Shown: positions 8,137 through 16,670 of the stretch, piece by piece | How positions within the stretch are numbered: the stretch's first letter is position 1 | Layout of the letters: every line of letters begins with the position of its first letter | Assembly (NCBI GenBank): GCA_937982565.1 | Contig: CALJLN010000017.1 | Location: 62,001-126,000 of the forward strand | From: UBA2421 sp002343075 | GTDB lineage: Bacteria; Planctomycetota; Phycisphaerae; Tepidisphaerales; Tepidisphaeraceae | Reading direction: 5' to 3' | DNA: 64,000 nucleotides | Made by a program: the position numbers and the translations under genes | The notes under the pieces: model-generated | What the model saw: only the letters and a program-made list of their open reading frames with translations | Told to the model about the DNA's origin: nothing | Database searches by the model: none

Positions 8137-10512
8137 CTAAAAGACTACCTTGACACGCGCCGGCTTAAGCCCGGCCGCGGCCGCGGTGAGTGTGACGGCG
8201 CCGCCGTTGTCGGTTGGTTTCAGGATCACCTGCGCCATGCCGTGGAAGAGCCGCCGCTGGCCAGCTTGGTCGGGTTCATGGCTGCTCGGATCGCCGTTGC
8301 CCACGCCGATGATCCTGGCAGGCCCCTTCACCGAGAATTTGACGAGCGAATCGGCATGCGGAGCAAGGCGGCCTTGTTGATCAGCAGCGCGAATCGCGAT
8401 GCAAGCGATCCCATTCGCTCCGCCGACCTGCAGGCCATCCACTTGTCCCTGCAACTGCATGGCGGCCGTCGTGGTTTCCACCCTCGTCGCCCCGACACGC
8501 CGCCCACGGCGAAAGCCAATCGCTTCGAGACTGCCCGCCGTGTAGTTTACCTTCCACTCGACGTGCCCGTTCCGGGGCACCATCTTCCGGCCGAGCGATT
8601 GGCCATTTAGCATCAACTCTACCTCATCATGATTGCTGAATGCCCAGACGTCGATCGGCTCGCCCGCGCGGCCCGGCCAGGTCCAGTGAGGGAGCAGGTG
8701 CAACACAGGCTCGTCGCCCCACCATGCTTTGAAAAAAAAGTAAAGGTCCTTCTTAAAACCACACAGATCCATCAACCCAAAGTGTGACGCGATGCACGGC
8801 CACTTATACGGTATCGGTTCGCCGTAGTAGTCAAACCCCGTCCATACCCATCCGCCGGCGATCCAATCTCGCTCGGCGACGAAAGGCCACCACTTCTGCG
8901 CTACGCTCCCCCACTTGGGCGCACGGCGGCTGTAGGAACTTACATAGCCCTTGTCCTTGTCATCGACATACTCACCGCGTGTGCAAACGGTGCTTCCCTC
9001 TTCACTGCTGACGATCGGCTGACGGGGTTTGAGCTGGTGATACTTCTCAATGTCGCCCACGGCGATGTAGTTCCAGCCGTGCACATCCACAACATTGGCA
9101 AACCCTTCCCCAAGCCCCCGGTCGTGCATCGCTGCGGTGACGGCGCGGGTGGGGTCGAGTTGCTTGGCTATTCGCCGCAGCGTTTTACCGATGCGCTCGC
9201 CGGCGATCGACCACTGAATCGTGTGCTCTTCATTACCGATCGACCAAAGAATGATGCTCGGGTGATTGCGATCCCGACGAATCATCGCCTTGAAATCTTC
9301 GAGAAACTCCGGGCCGGTGCTCGCAACGCGATTCTCCGCCATCACCAGCAGCCCCAGGCGGTCGCAGGCGTCGAGCGTTTCCGTGGGAACCATGTAATGC
9401 GAGCAGCGATACGCGTTCGACCCGAGTTCCTTGAGTTTTTCCAGCCGCCACGCCTGGAGCGCATCCGGCACCGCCGTGCCCACGCCCGCATGCTGGTGAT
9501 GATTGCATGTGCCCTTAATCTTGAGGTGCTGCCCGTTAAGGAAAAAACCTCTCCGGGCGTCCCACCTGAGAGTTCGGATGCCGAATCTTGTCTTGACCTG
9601 ATCGACTGCCTTTGAATTCACCTTGACCGTCGATTGCAATTGATACAAATGCGGCGATTCGCACGACCAGAGTTTCGGGTTTCTGATGATCGCGGTCTGA
9701 ACCACTTCGCCGCTAGACCAGGGCTTGAGCGTCACAGACTTCACCAGAGGCTTGACGCCCGAGATAGACTTGCACACATTCTCCTTAACCATGAAGCGGG
9801 CGAGAGATTGCACCGCCACCCGGATTGTGGCGTCGGAATCGTTCACAACCGTCGTCCGGATCTCCACGCGCGCCTGGCCGCCGGCAATGACCGATCGAAT
9901 CACCACGCCATCGGTCGCGATATGCACCGGCGAGGTCGATGCGAGCCAGACGTGTCGATTGATTCCGGCACCTTCATACCACCATCCTTCATAGCCCGTG
10001 GCGTCGACCCGCACCGAAAGCACGTTCGTTCCGCCGTAGTTCACGAGATCGGTGATGTCGTATCGAAACGGCGTGTAGCCGCTGGCGTGGCGGCCGAGGC
10101 GGTGGCCGTTGATCCAGACGATGCTGTCGCGAAACACGCCGTCAAACTCGACCGCGAGCCGCCTACCCCATTCCCCCGCGGGGATATCGAAGGTTTTGCG
10201 GTACCAGCCGACGCTGTTCTGCGGATGACTCGGGCCGATGGCGCGAAACCCGTGCTCGCAAAACTCGCGTTCATCAATGTGCTCAACAGGTAGTTCGATC
10301 GCCCAATCGTGCGGCAAATCGACGGTGCGCCAGGAAGCGTCGTCGAACTTGGCCCCCGCCGCTCCGCGTGCTTCGCCGGCCTTCACGAGCGATCGATCGC
10401 GCGCAAACTCGAAGTCCTTGCTGGCGTCGGCGGCGTGGCCGAGCGCAAACTTCCATTGCTTGTCGAGGGAGATTCGTTGTCGCATGTCCGCAGGAAAGTC
10501 TATCGCAAACAA
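8137..10512 (-). CDS. Glycoside hydrolase family 2 (beta-galactosidase-like)
   Basis: 791 residues in the GH2 order: N-terminal sugar-binding sandwich (TVDLPHDWAIE; GWYRKTFDIP; GVFRDSIVWINGHRLGRHASGY), an immunoglobulin-like domain, then the TIM barrel with NHPSIILWSIGNEE near residue 425 (acid/base Glu) and QPIVSSEEGS near residue 500 (nucleophile Glu). A C-terminal region with IDVWAFSNHDEVELMLNGQSLG fits the DUF4982-type domain of GH2 galactosidases. No signal peptide is seen; an in-frame Met ten codons in (10485) is an alternative start. It follows the pseudopilin gene by 18 bases. Family members release beta-linked galactose, glucuronate or related sugars; galactan side chains of pectin would suit the neighbours, which is an inference. 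Confidence 0.9.
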   Translation of the reverse strand: MFAIDFPADMRQRISLDKQWKFALGHAADASKDFEFARDRSLVKAGEARGAAGAKFDDASWRTVDLPHDWAIELPVEHIDEREFCEHGFRAIGPSHPQNSVGWYRKTFDIPAGEWGRRLAVEFDGVFRDSIVWINGHRLGRHASGYTPFRYDITDLVNYGGTNVLSVRVDATGYEGWWYEGAGINRHVWLASTSPVHIATDGVVIRSVIAGGQARVEIRTTVVNDSDATIRVAVQSLARFMVKENVCKSISGVKPLVKSVTLKPWSSGEVVQTAIIRNPKLWSCESPHLYQLQSTVKVNSKAVDQVKTRFGIRTLRWDARRGFFLNGQHLKIKGTCNHHQHAGVGTAVPDALQAWRLEKLKELGSNAYRCSHYMVPTETLDACDRLGLLVMAENRVASTGPEFLEDFKAMIRRDRNHPSIILWSIGNEEHTIQWSIAGERIGKTLRRIAKQLDPTRAVTAAMHDRGLGEGFANVVDVHGWNYIAVGDIEKYHQLKPRQPIVSSEEGSTVCTRGEYVDDKDKGYVSSYSRRAPKWGSVAQKWWPFVAERDWIAGGWVWTGFDYYGEPIPYKWPCIASHFGLMDLCGFKKDLYFFFKAWWGDEPVLHLLPHWTWPGRAGEPIDVWAFSNHDEVELMLNGQSLGRKMVPRNGHVEWKVNYTAGSLEAIGFRRGRRVGATRVETTTAAMQLQGQVDGLQVGGANGIACIAIRAADQQGRLAPHADSLVKFSVKGPARIIGVGNGDPSSHEPDQAGQRRLFHGMAQVILKPTDNGGAVTLTAAAAGLKPARVKVVF

Positions 10513-10530
10513 AGGAATGCGACAGTTGTA

Positions 10531-11439
10531 CTATCTGCCGTAATCGGGGTCGAAATGCTTTCGCAGGAATGCGTCCTTGCGTGTGAAAAACTCTGCATGT
10601 CCATCGGCAAATGCGACATTGCCACGCGCGTCCTGCGAGTTTCGCTTGGACTTCAGTTCATGACGTTCGGCGATCGCGCTGTAGTCCTGGGTAAAGTTGT
10701 CCACCCGGTCGGGTGTCACAGTCGGATTGTTCTCGCCGTTGTTGATCGTCAGCTCCGACTCATCCATGAACAAAATCTTGTCCGTGGGGTTTTTGACCTG
10801 GTTCATTTTCCGGTGAGGATGTGCGATCAGCGCTGCAGTGGTTCCAAGCGCTGCGGGGTCGAATGCCTTGTTGCCAAACATGATGTTCATCGAAAAACTG
10901 TAGCGATACTCCCCACGGCCGCCGTTGAGCCCCTGCGGGCGGTAGGAGAGGTTGTCGGAGGGGCAGCGGAACACCGATTCGAGCGCAGGGTTGACGGTAT
11001 TCGCCTCTTCCGGCGTGGCGTGCAGCACCTGCTTCGCGCCCAGGTATCGAGTTAGCGCCGAGTGGGTGATGTTCTGATTAAACCCGGTGCCATTTTCACC
11101 GGAGTAGTTCCTGCCCGTGATCGGATCGCGCGCCCGCCGCCAGGCGATCCAGCCGTAGTAGGTGTCGGCGCGCGTGTCTTGAACAATCGAGTCCGCTCCC
11201 TGCCCCGCACGCCCCGGAAACGCCCCGCCGTTGTCGCTGCAATACATGAGCGTCGCCCCGGCGATCTGCTTGAGATTGCTCAGGCACTGCACACGCCGCC
11301 CGCTCTCCTTAGCGCGATTGAGCGTGGGGAGCAGAATGCCGACCAGTAATGCAATGATTCCAATAACGACGAGCAGCTCGACCAGCGTGAAACCGTGTCG
11401 GGCGCGCGCAGCATGGCTCCGGGTTCGATTGCGATGCAT
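10531..11439 (-). CDS. Type II secretion/type IV pilin-like pseudopilin, H-X9-DG type
   Basis: 302 residues. After a short basic leader it has the prepilin signal HGFTLVELLVVIGIIALLVG, with cleavage expected between Gly and Phe and the conserved Glu at +5. The C-terminal FADGHAEFF is the H-X9-DG style end common to the very numerous planctomycete pseudopilin-like proteins (DUF1559-like). It carries an unusually strong Shine-Dalgarno (GGAGGTGAT) directly before the ATG at 11439. It is the first gene of a probable operon with GH2 and the BNR-like protein. Members are processed by a prepilin peptidase and anchored in the inner membrane; why they so often head glycan-degradation operons in this phylum is not known. 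Confidence 0.9.
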   Translation of the reverse strand: MHRNRTRSHAARARHGFTLVELLVVIGIIALLVGILLPTLNRAKESGRRVQCLSNLKQIAGATLMYCSDNGGAFPGRAGQGADSIVQDTRADTYYGWIAWRRARDPITGRNYSGENGTGFNQNITHSALTRYLGAKQVLHATPEEANTVNPALESVFRCPSDNLSYRPQGLNGGRGEYRYSFSMNIMFGNKAFDPAALGTTAALIAHPHRKMNQVKNPTDKILFMDESELTINNGENNPTVTPDRVDNFTQDYSAIAERHELKSKRNSQDARGNVAFADGHAEFFTRKDAFLRKHFDPDYGR

Positions 11440-11453
11440 ATCACCTCCGCCAG
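11440..11453 (-). promoter_or_regulatory. Extended Shine-Dalgarno of the pseudopilin gene
   Basis: The mRNA reads CTGGCGGAGGTGAT immediately before the ATG. GGAGGUGAU is a nine-base match to the usual 16S rRNA 3' end (AUCACCUCC). The ten bases CTGGCGGAGG (11444-11453) are perfectly complementary to the exposed motif CCTCCGCCAG at 14341-14350 in the candidate small RNA downstream of the pectate lyase gene. Confidence 0.7.
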
Positions 11454-11697
11454 ATGAGCCGCCTTACAAATCGATGGGATCGAGTGTAAGGGGATTGCTC
11501 GAGATCGGCAGTGCGATCGGGCGAATCCGTATTGCGATGCAGCGCAACCCGAGAGTAGCCGCTATGCGTCGATTGCGCTTGATTGCAAAACTATTCCGCA
11601 AACAGACACTGCTGGAACACGCTGGCCGTGCTACAGTTTGTAATGGCGTTGCATACGCCGCTGCCATTCACTGGCACGGCGGTGGCAGGAGGAACCC

Positions 11698-12357
11698 TTG
11701 GCAACTCGGTTTTTTTTGGTTTTATCGGTACTTTGCTACCTCGTCGTCGACGGCGCTTTCGCGCAGGACCCCGATGCCGAGGCGAAGTACACCGCCGCCA
11801 TCACCAAGCGGGCCGACGACATCGTCGTCAGGCTCGAGATTGCCGACCCTTCAAAGGCCACGCAAGTCCGCGACCAGATCATGAACCAGTATCGCGCGCT
11901 GCGCGAGTTTCATGATGCAAATGAAGCAGTAATTATCGCCCTCAAGACGGAAAACCCCTCCGACCCGTCGAAGCTGGAAGCCGCGTACGCCCCTTTGAAA
12001 GAACTACACCGGTCGTTCATCTCCGGATTGGAGCGCGATCTCACTGCAGAACAACTCGATACGGTGAAGAACGGCATGACGTTCAACGTGCTCAATGTCA
12101 CCTACACCGCGTACCTGGATAAGATTCCGTCGCTGACTGATGAACAGAAGCTTTACATCATGCAGCAACTGACCGAGGCGCGCGAATTGGCCATGGACGA
12201 AGGCAGCAGCGAAGCCAAGCACAACGTGTTCGGAAAATACAAAGGTCGCATCAATAACTACCTCAGCCAGGCGGGATACGATCTGCGGGCGGAAGAAAAG
12301 GCGTGGCAGGAGCGTCTAAGAGCGCGTCGCGCAGCGGCGACTCAGAAGAGTGAGTGA
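11698..12357 (+). CDS. DUF3826 family secreted protein
   Basis: 219 residues. MATRFFLVLSVLCYLVVDGAFAQ is a signal peptide. The mature part is alpha-helical and contains VKNGMTFNVLNVTYTAYLDK and QLTEARELAMDEGSS, which I recognise as DUF3826, a family found beside pectate lyases and other pectin genes in Bacteroidota and Planctomycetota. The molecular function is unknown. It ends 75 bases before the PL1 start and the two are very likely co-transcribed. No good ribosome binding site is visible before the ATG at 11698, although AGGAGG lies about 6-12 bases upstream (ggcaggaggaacccttggc), with the start falling in the same stretch. Confidence 0.75.
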   Translation: MATRFFLVLSVLCYLVVDGAFAQDPDAEAKYTAAITKRADDIVVRLEIADPSKATQVRDQIMNQYRALREFHDANEAVIIALKTENPSDPSKLEAAYAPLKELHRSFISGLERDLTAEQLDTVKNGMTFNVLNVTYTAYLDKIPSLTDEQKLYIMQQLTEARELAMDEGSSEAKHNVFGKYKGRINNYLSQAGYDLRAEEKAWQERLRARRAAATQKSE

Positions 12358-12417
12358 GCTCGCAGGGTTTGCGCACGGCCCGTCATACACTGCTGCGGAT
12401 GCGTTCTGTTGAATGTT

Positions 12418-12425
12418 TGCGGAGG
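12418..12425 (+). promoter_or_regulatory. Ribosome binding site that decides the pectate lyase start
   Basis: TGCGGAGG lies 6 bases before the ATG at 12432. It selects that start over upstream in-frame codons that would overlap DUF3826, and places the signal peptide at the N-terminus. All eight bases are complementary to CCTCCGCA at 14367-14374, in the loop of the candidate small RNA just after this gene. Confidence 0.75.
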
Positions 12426-12431
12426 CTCGTC

Positions 12432-14156
12432 ATGGCAACAAAATCGTTCATTACAGCGGCACTGATTTCATGGGCCGCATCGTCGGCCCTGGCACAGTAC
12501 CCGCAAATCGCTCCAGAGATTCAGGCCGAAGCGAGCGCACGTCGCGCCGCAGCCGACGCGGCCTCCGATGCCGCTTTTGAGGCCGCGATGCCGAGCATCC
12601 GGGAGTGGGCCGCCAAGGGTAAGCCCTACATTCCGGGCGCGGCCAAGCCAGAACATCTCCCTCAAGCGGGCATTCCGGCCTTCCCAGGCGCCGAAGGCGG
12701 CGGGATGTTCAGCTTCGGCGGTCGCGGGGGAAAGGTGTTCGTCGTCACCAATCTCAATGACTCCGGCCCCGGCAGCTTTCGCGAAGCGTGCGAGGCCGGC
12801 GGGCCGCGCATCGTCGTGTTTAATGTCGCCGGCATCATTAAGCTCAAGGAGCGCGTGCGCATTCGTGCGCCGTACATCACCATCGCTGGCAACACCGCGC
12901 CTGGCGACGGCGTATGCATCGCCGGGGGCAATGTATCGCTCGACACCCACGACATCATCATCCGCCATATGCGCTTCCGCAGAGGTGAGACCTGGGTTGG
13001 CGACCGCGACGATTCCATCGGGGGCAATCCCATTGGCAATGTCATGATCGACCACGTCTCAGCAAGCTGGGGCCTGGACGAAAACATGAGCATGTATCGC
13101 CATATGTACAAGCCCGAAGATGGAAGCAAAGAACTCAAGCTTCCAACAGTCAATATCACGATTCAGAATTCGATCTTCAGTGAAGGCCTGAATAAATATC
13201 ACCACGCCTTCGGCGCGACCATCGGCGGGGTGAACAACGTGTTTGCCCGCAATCTCTTCGCGTGCAACACCGGCCGCAACCCCAGCATGGGCATGGGCGG
13301 CGACTTCAACTTCGTTAACAATGTCGTCTACAATTGGCGGCATCGCACCATGGACGGCGGCGACCAGAGCAGCCGGGTGAATGCAATCAACAACTACTAC
13401 AAGCCCGGCCCAGCCACCGCCGTAGGTGCCCCAATCAGCTATCGGATTATCAAGGGCGAATCGCGCATGCCCAAGGGTTCGACAACGCGGGAATATGGCA
13501 AGTTTTATGTCACCGGAAACATCATCGAGGGCAACGAAAGAGTCACCAACGATAACTGGGCCGGCGGAGTGCAGTTTGCCGACAGCGAAGACACGCGCGG
13601 GCAAAGCGTGTCAGAGTATGGAAAACGATACCTGGAAGCCTCAAAGGCTTCGGAACCATTTCCCATGTCGCCGGTGACCATCGTCCCCGCGCAGCAAGCC
13701 TACGAGCAGGTGCTGGCCAACTCCGGCGCAACGCTTCCCCGCCGCGATGCGGTTGACGAGCGCGTCGTCAACATGGTGCGATCCGGCACGATTACAAAGC
13801 CCGTCGTCGCGCCGGACATCGTCGAGCAGTTGAGTCAGGTCAAGTACTCCGAAGAGCGCGTGAAGGACCTGGTCGAGCTGATTCAGCTTGGCATGATCAC
13901 CGACCCGTCGCAGGTCGGCGGCTACCCGGACTACAAGGGCGAGCCTTACGAAGACAGCGACGGCGACGGCATGACCGATGCATGGGAACTGACGCACGGC
14001 CTGAATCCCAACGATGCATCCGATGCGTCACAAGATTGCAACGGTGATGGCTACACCAACATCGAAAAGTTCATTTACAACCTCGATCCAGCCCGGAAGA
14101 TCGACTGGAGTAACCTGGATAACAACAAGCCGGTTTCGCTGAAAATGGCCGAGTAA
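12432..14156 (+). CDS. Pectate lyase, polysaccharide lyase family 1
   Basis: 574 residues from the ATG at 12432, chosen because GGAGG lies 6 bases upstream and a signal peptide (MATKSFITAALISWAASSALAQ) then begins the protein. The parallel beta-helix domain spans about residues 70-430: IPAFPGAEGGGMFSFGGRGG, TNLNDSGPGSFREA, HDIIIRHMRFR and DHVSASWGLDENMSMY, the last resembling the calcium-binding strand of PL1. The end carries a DSDGDGMTDAWE / DCNGDGYTNIEKF type-3 repeat pair, a calcium-binding element common in secreted planctomycete enzymes. The enzyme should cleave de-esterified homogalacturonan by calcium-dependent beta-elimination outside the cytoplasm. It follows DUF3826 and is followed by a candidate small RNA. 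Confidence 0.92.
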   Translation: MATKSFITAALISWAASSALAQYPQIAPEIQAEASARRAAADAASDAAFEAAMPSIREWAAKGKPYIPGAAKPEHLPQAGIPAFPGAEGGGMFSFGGRGGKVFVVTNLNDSGPGSFREACEAGGPRIVVFNVAGIIKLKERVRIRAPYITIAGNTAPGDGVCIAGGNVSLDTHDIIIRHMRFRRGETWVGDRDDSIGGNPIGNVMIDHVSASWGLDENMSMYRHMYKPEDGSKELKLPTVNITIQNSIFSEGLNKYHHAFGATIGGVNNVFARNLFACNTGRNPSMGMGGDFNFVNNVVYNWRHRTMDGGDQSSRVNAINNYYKPGPATAVGAPISYRIIKGESRMPKGSTTREYGKFYVTGNIIEGNERVTNDNWAGGVQFADSEDTRGQSVSEYGKRYLEASKASEPFPMSPVTIVPAQQAYEQVLANSGATLPRRDAVDERVVNMVRSGTITKPVVAPDIVEQLSQVKYSEERVKDLVELIQLGMITDPSQVGGYPDYKGEPYEDSDGDGMTDAWELTHGLNPNDASDASQDCNGDGYTNIEKFIYNLDPARKIDWSNLDNNKPVSLKMAE

Positions 14157-14239
14157 ACCGATTAACCAGTTTGGTTAAGTTTGTTGCACATTTGGATTGG
14201 TGGGCAAACTTTCGGCGCGTTTTGGCGTATGTTCATGCT

Positions 14240-14418
14240 GAAGACGACCACAAATGGACGCCGCTCAGGCCGATCCGGTCGTTCAGAGATTGCTTTGGCT
14301 GTGGGCTGCTCTCCCGCCGCACGCCGAAGCGTACGATCCTCCTCCGCCAGGCTAGGTGAATCTCCTCCTCCGCATCACCTAGCCCAGCACCGGCCCCCTC
14401 AGGCCGGTGCTTTTTTTT
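14240..14418 (+). ncRNA. Candidate structured small RNA with two anti-Shine-Dalgarno motifs
   Basis: This lies in the 436-base gap between the pectate lyase gene and the gene at 14593. In order it shows: stem ACGACC/GGTCGT (14244-14249 with 14277-14282); stem GCTTTGGC/GCCGAAGC (14292-14299 with 14323-14330, one G-U); single-stranded TCCTCCTCCGCCAG (14337-14350); stem GCTAGGTGA/TCACCTAGC (14351-14359 with 14375-14383) whose loop carries TCCTCCTCCGCA; then a strong intrinsic terminator. The two UCCUCCUCCGC copies mimic the 16S anti-Shine-Dalgarno. The 5' end is not known: I see no clear promoter, so it may be processed from the pectate lyase 3' UTR. Function as a translational regulator is inferred from the motifs. 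Confidence 0.55.
14386..14418 (+). terminator. Rho-independent terminator
   Basis: Perfect ten-base stem AGCACCGGCC/GGCCGGTGCT with a six-base loop, followed by eight T. It ends the candidate small RNA and serves as terminator for the DUF3826-pectate lyase transcript. Confidence 0.9.
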
Positions 14419-14592
14419 GTGCTGAGAGTCGATGCTTGCAAGGTCAGGACAATTCCGGGGAGCAAGACTGATACACTTAGTGCCTGATTGGAAGAACGCC
14501 TGCTCCCACTGATCGATGGTTGAGGATTACAACACTTCGCCCTTTTCTGTTCCTTCTTCAACACCCCTCTCACTGATACCGTTTCAAGTACC

Positions 14593-16614
14593 ATGCTACT
14601 CGACCTGAATTCGTTCAAACTCCAACTCGCCCTGCGCGCAGCAATTCATGGCGACTGGGTGACGCTCTCCCTCCAACCAACCGCTGAGGGAGCAACCTTC
14701 TGCCAACGAGGCGTTGCGGGCGCAATCAGCCTTCGCCCGCATGACGGCGTTATCGGATACGCCCTCTCGTTCAAGAGCAGTTTTCGAACTCGCATCCGGC
14801 TGAGTTTTGCGCTCAAAGGTGAGACCGAGTTGTTTCATCTCATCCCCGGCAACATTTTTGGAGATAACAATGCGCCGCATGTGCGGCCGAACGAGTTTCC
14901 GGTGCTCGCCGCCGATCGCGTTGCCGAGCGAAATCGTGCGCCGCTATGGGAGTTTCGGGCCGACCGCGCCTCACATCCGGTGAGCATGCTCTGCTGCGCG
15001 CGCGGGGCGGTTGGTGTTTCGATTGATCCATACTCGGAATGCGACGAGGGCGATGATGGGTTTATTCGCAATGGCGTCTTCGCTGCCCTGCCGAATGTCT
15101 TCGGCGTTGCGCTGGGCTATGGCAACTCGCCGATGACATTTCATAACAAGACTGTGTTTACCCCCGCGACGGCACACGAGCATCATGGCGCAGCGGCCAG
15201 TGGCACCATATATGCCTGCGCGGGTGGCCGGCGGGCTGCACACGCGATCATTCGATCGATCCACGGGCAAATGCGCGATGTGCCGGCGTTTCAGAAGTCG
15301 TATAAAGAAGCCTTGGCTGCGCTGGCAGGCGCATTTGCGGAAGTCAACTACTCGCCGGAACTGCGGCAGTACACTAATCGAAAGTGTGCCGTCCCGACTG
15401 ATACCGACTTGCAACCCTGGCGGGCGATCGTCGAGATCGGCTGGACCGGCGGGAGCATGCTGGCTTATCCGTTCGCGCTGGCAGAGCGAATCTTCCCAGA
15501 TTTCAAGCTCCCCAAGCCGCCGTCGAGAATTTTGGACGAAATCTGCAGCGGGTACAATCCAGAGTCGGGGTTGATTCGCGACACTTGTGTAAACCGCTTT
15601 ACAAACGAGATTCCCGTCGGCTGGAACACCTCCGACATCAATGGCTGGTGGTCGGGAGAACGCGTGCCGCTCACACGCGATAACCACTGTGCCTACACCA
15701 ATGCCCATGCGGCATACTACCTGCTGGCAACACTCGCGCAGTCCACAGTTGCCCAGAGTCAACTCGGCGAGGTCAACCGCGATCAGTTCGGGCAATCCGA
15801 AGGCTCGAACTGGGCGCAAACCGCCCTCAACGTGCTGCAGACCGCCGTCGAACTACAGCGGGACGACGGCGCATTTGGCTACATTTTCAGTGGCAAACAG
15901 AAGGAAGTGCTCGACTATGAAGGATTTGCCGGGTGCTGGTTCAGTGCCGCGCTACCCTTGGCATGGAAACGCACCGGCGACGAGAAGTATCTTCGTGCCG
16001 CCGAGCGATCGATTGCGTATTACCACCGATTCGTGCGCGACTTGTTCGCCTGGGGCACGCCGATGGACACCTGCAAGTCGATCGACTCCGAGGGAAATCT
16101 CGCGTTCATTCGCGCCGCAAGGCTTATGCACGAGATGACCGGCGAGCAGCAGTATCTGGACATGCTTCTGGACGGCGCGCATTACGAGTATCTCTGGCGA
16201 TATGCATTTCGCGCCCGCCCGCAGGCCCCGCCCTTGAAGGGATCGGCCTGGAACAGTTGCGGCGGATCGATCACCAGCGTGTCCAACCCGCACATTCATC
16301 CAATGAGCGTCGTCGTCACCGCAGACCTCGAGTATCTCGCGCGTAAGACGGGCGACGAGTATCATCAGCAGCGCGCCGATGACGGCATGGCGTGGCTAAT
16401 GAACACGCTGGAGACTTATCCCTCTGTGGTGGGTTACGGCAGGTACGGCGTGCTCAGCGAGCGCACTTGCCCGAGCGATGGGCTGCTTGAAGAACGATTT
16501 GCCGACGACCATTGCCCTAGCAGCAGTTGGTGGAGCTACAACGCCTGGGCGGCCGGAAGCGCGATGGAGGCAATCGCCGAACAAATCCTGGCGGGCCGCC
16601 GCGCGCCTCGTTAG
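14593..16614 (+). CDS. Probable six-hairpin (alpha/alpha-toroid) glycosidase-like protein
   Basis: 673 residues, no signal peptide. The first 220 residues are beta-rich. From about 240 on the sequence is helical with aromatic and Trp/Gly turns typical of alpha/alpha-toroid glycosidases: TALNVLQTAVELQRDDGAFGYIF, FAGCWFSAALPLAWKRTGDEKYLRAAERSIAYY, WNSCGGSITSVSNPHIHPMSV, and DDHCPSSSWWSYNAWAAGSAMEAI near the end. I could not place it in a numbered GH family or name catalytic residues. It lies downstream of PL1 in the pectin locus but beyond a strong terminator, so it needs its own promoter. A role in breaking down an oligosaccharide in the cytoplasm fits the fold and context but is an inference. 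Confidence 0.6.
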   Translation: MLLDLNSFKLQLALRAAIHGDWVTLSLQPTAEGATFCQRGVAGAISLRPHDGVIGYALSFKSSFRTRIRLSFALKGETELFHLIPGNIFGDNNAPHVRPNEFPVLAADRVAERNRAPLWEFRADRASHPVSMLCCARGAVGVSIDPYSECDEGDDGFIRNGVFAALPNVFGVALGYGNSPMTFHNKTVFTPATAHEHHGAAASGTIYACAGGRRAAHAIIRSIHGQMRDVPAFQKSYKEALAALAGAFAEVNYSPELRQYTNRKCAVPTDTDLQPWRAIVEIGWTGGSMLAYPFALAERIFPDFKLPKPPSRILDEICSGYNPESGLIRDTCVNRFTNEIPVGWNTSDINGWWSGERVPLTRDNHCAYTNAHAAYYLLATLAQSTVAQSQLGEVNRDQFGQSEGSNWAQTALNVLQTAVELQRDDGAFGYIFSGKQKEVLDYEGFAGCWFSAALPLAWKRTGDEKYLRAAERSIAYYHRFVRDLFAWGTPMDTCKSIDSEGNLAFIRAARLMHEMTGEQQYLDMLLDGAHYEYLWRYAFRARPQAPPLKGSAWNSCGGSITSVSNPHIHPMSVVVTADLEYLARKTGDEYHQQRADDGMAWLMNTLETYPSVVGYGRYGVLSERTCPSDGLLEERFADDHCPSSSWWSYNAWAAGSAMEAIAEQILAGRRAPR

Positions 16615-16670
16615 ACGTACAGTTGTCTGCAGGACTTGACTCGCCGGGGGAGTGCAGGTGAGGTATGTGG

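Noticed and set aside
12354..12431. Pectate lyase start at 12354 with ATGA overlap to DUF3826
   Set aside because: The ATG at 12432 has GGAGG and gives a clean signal peptide; the extension has neither.
14171..14471. Short ORFs over the small RNA candidate
   Set aside because: They cross strong stems and a terminator, lack ribosome binding sites and have no protein-like composition.
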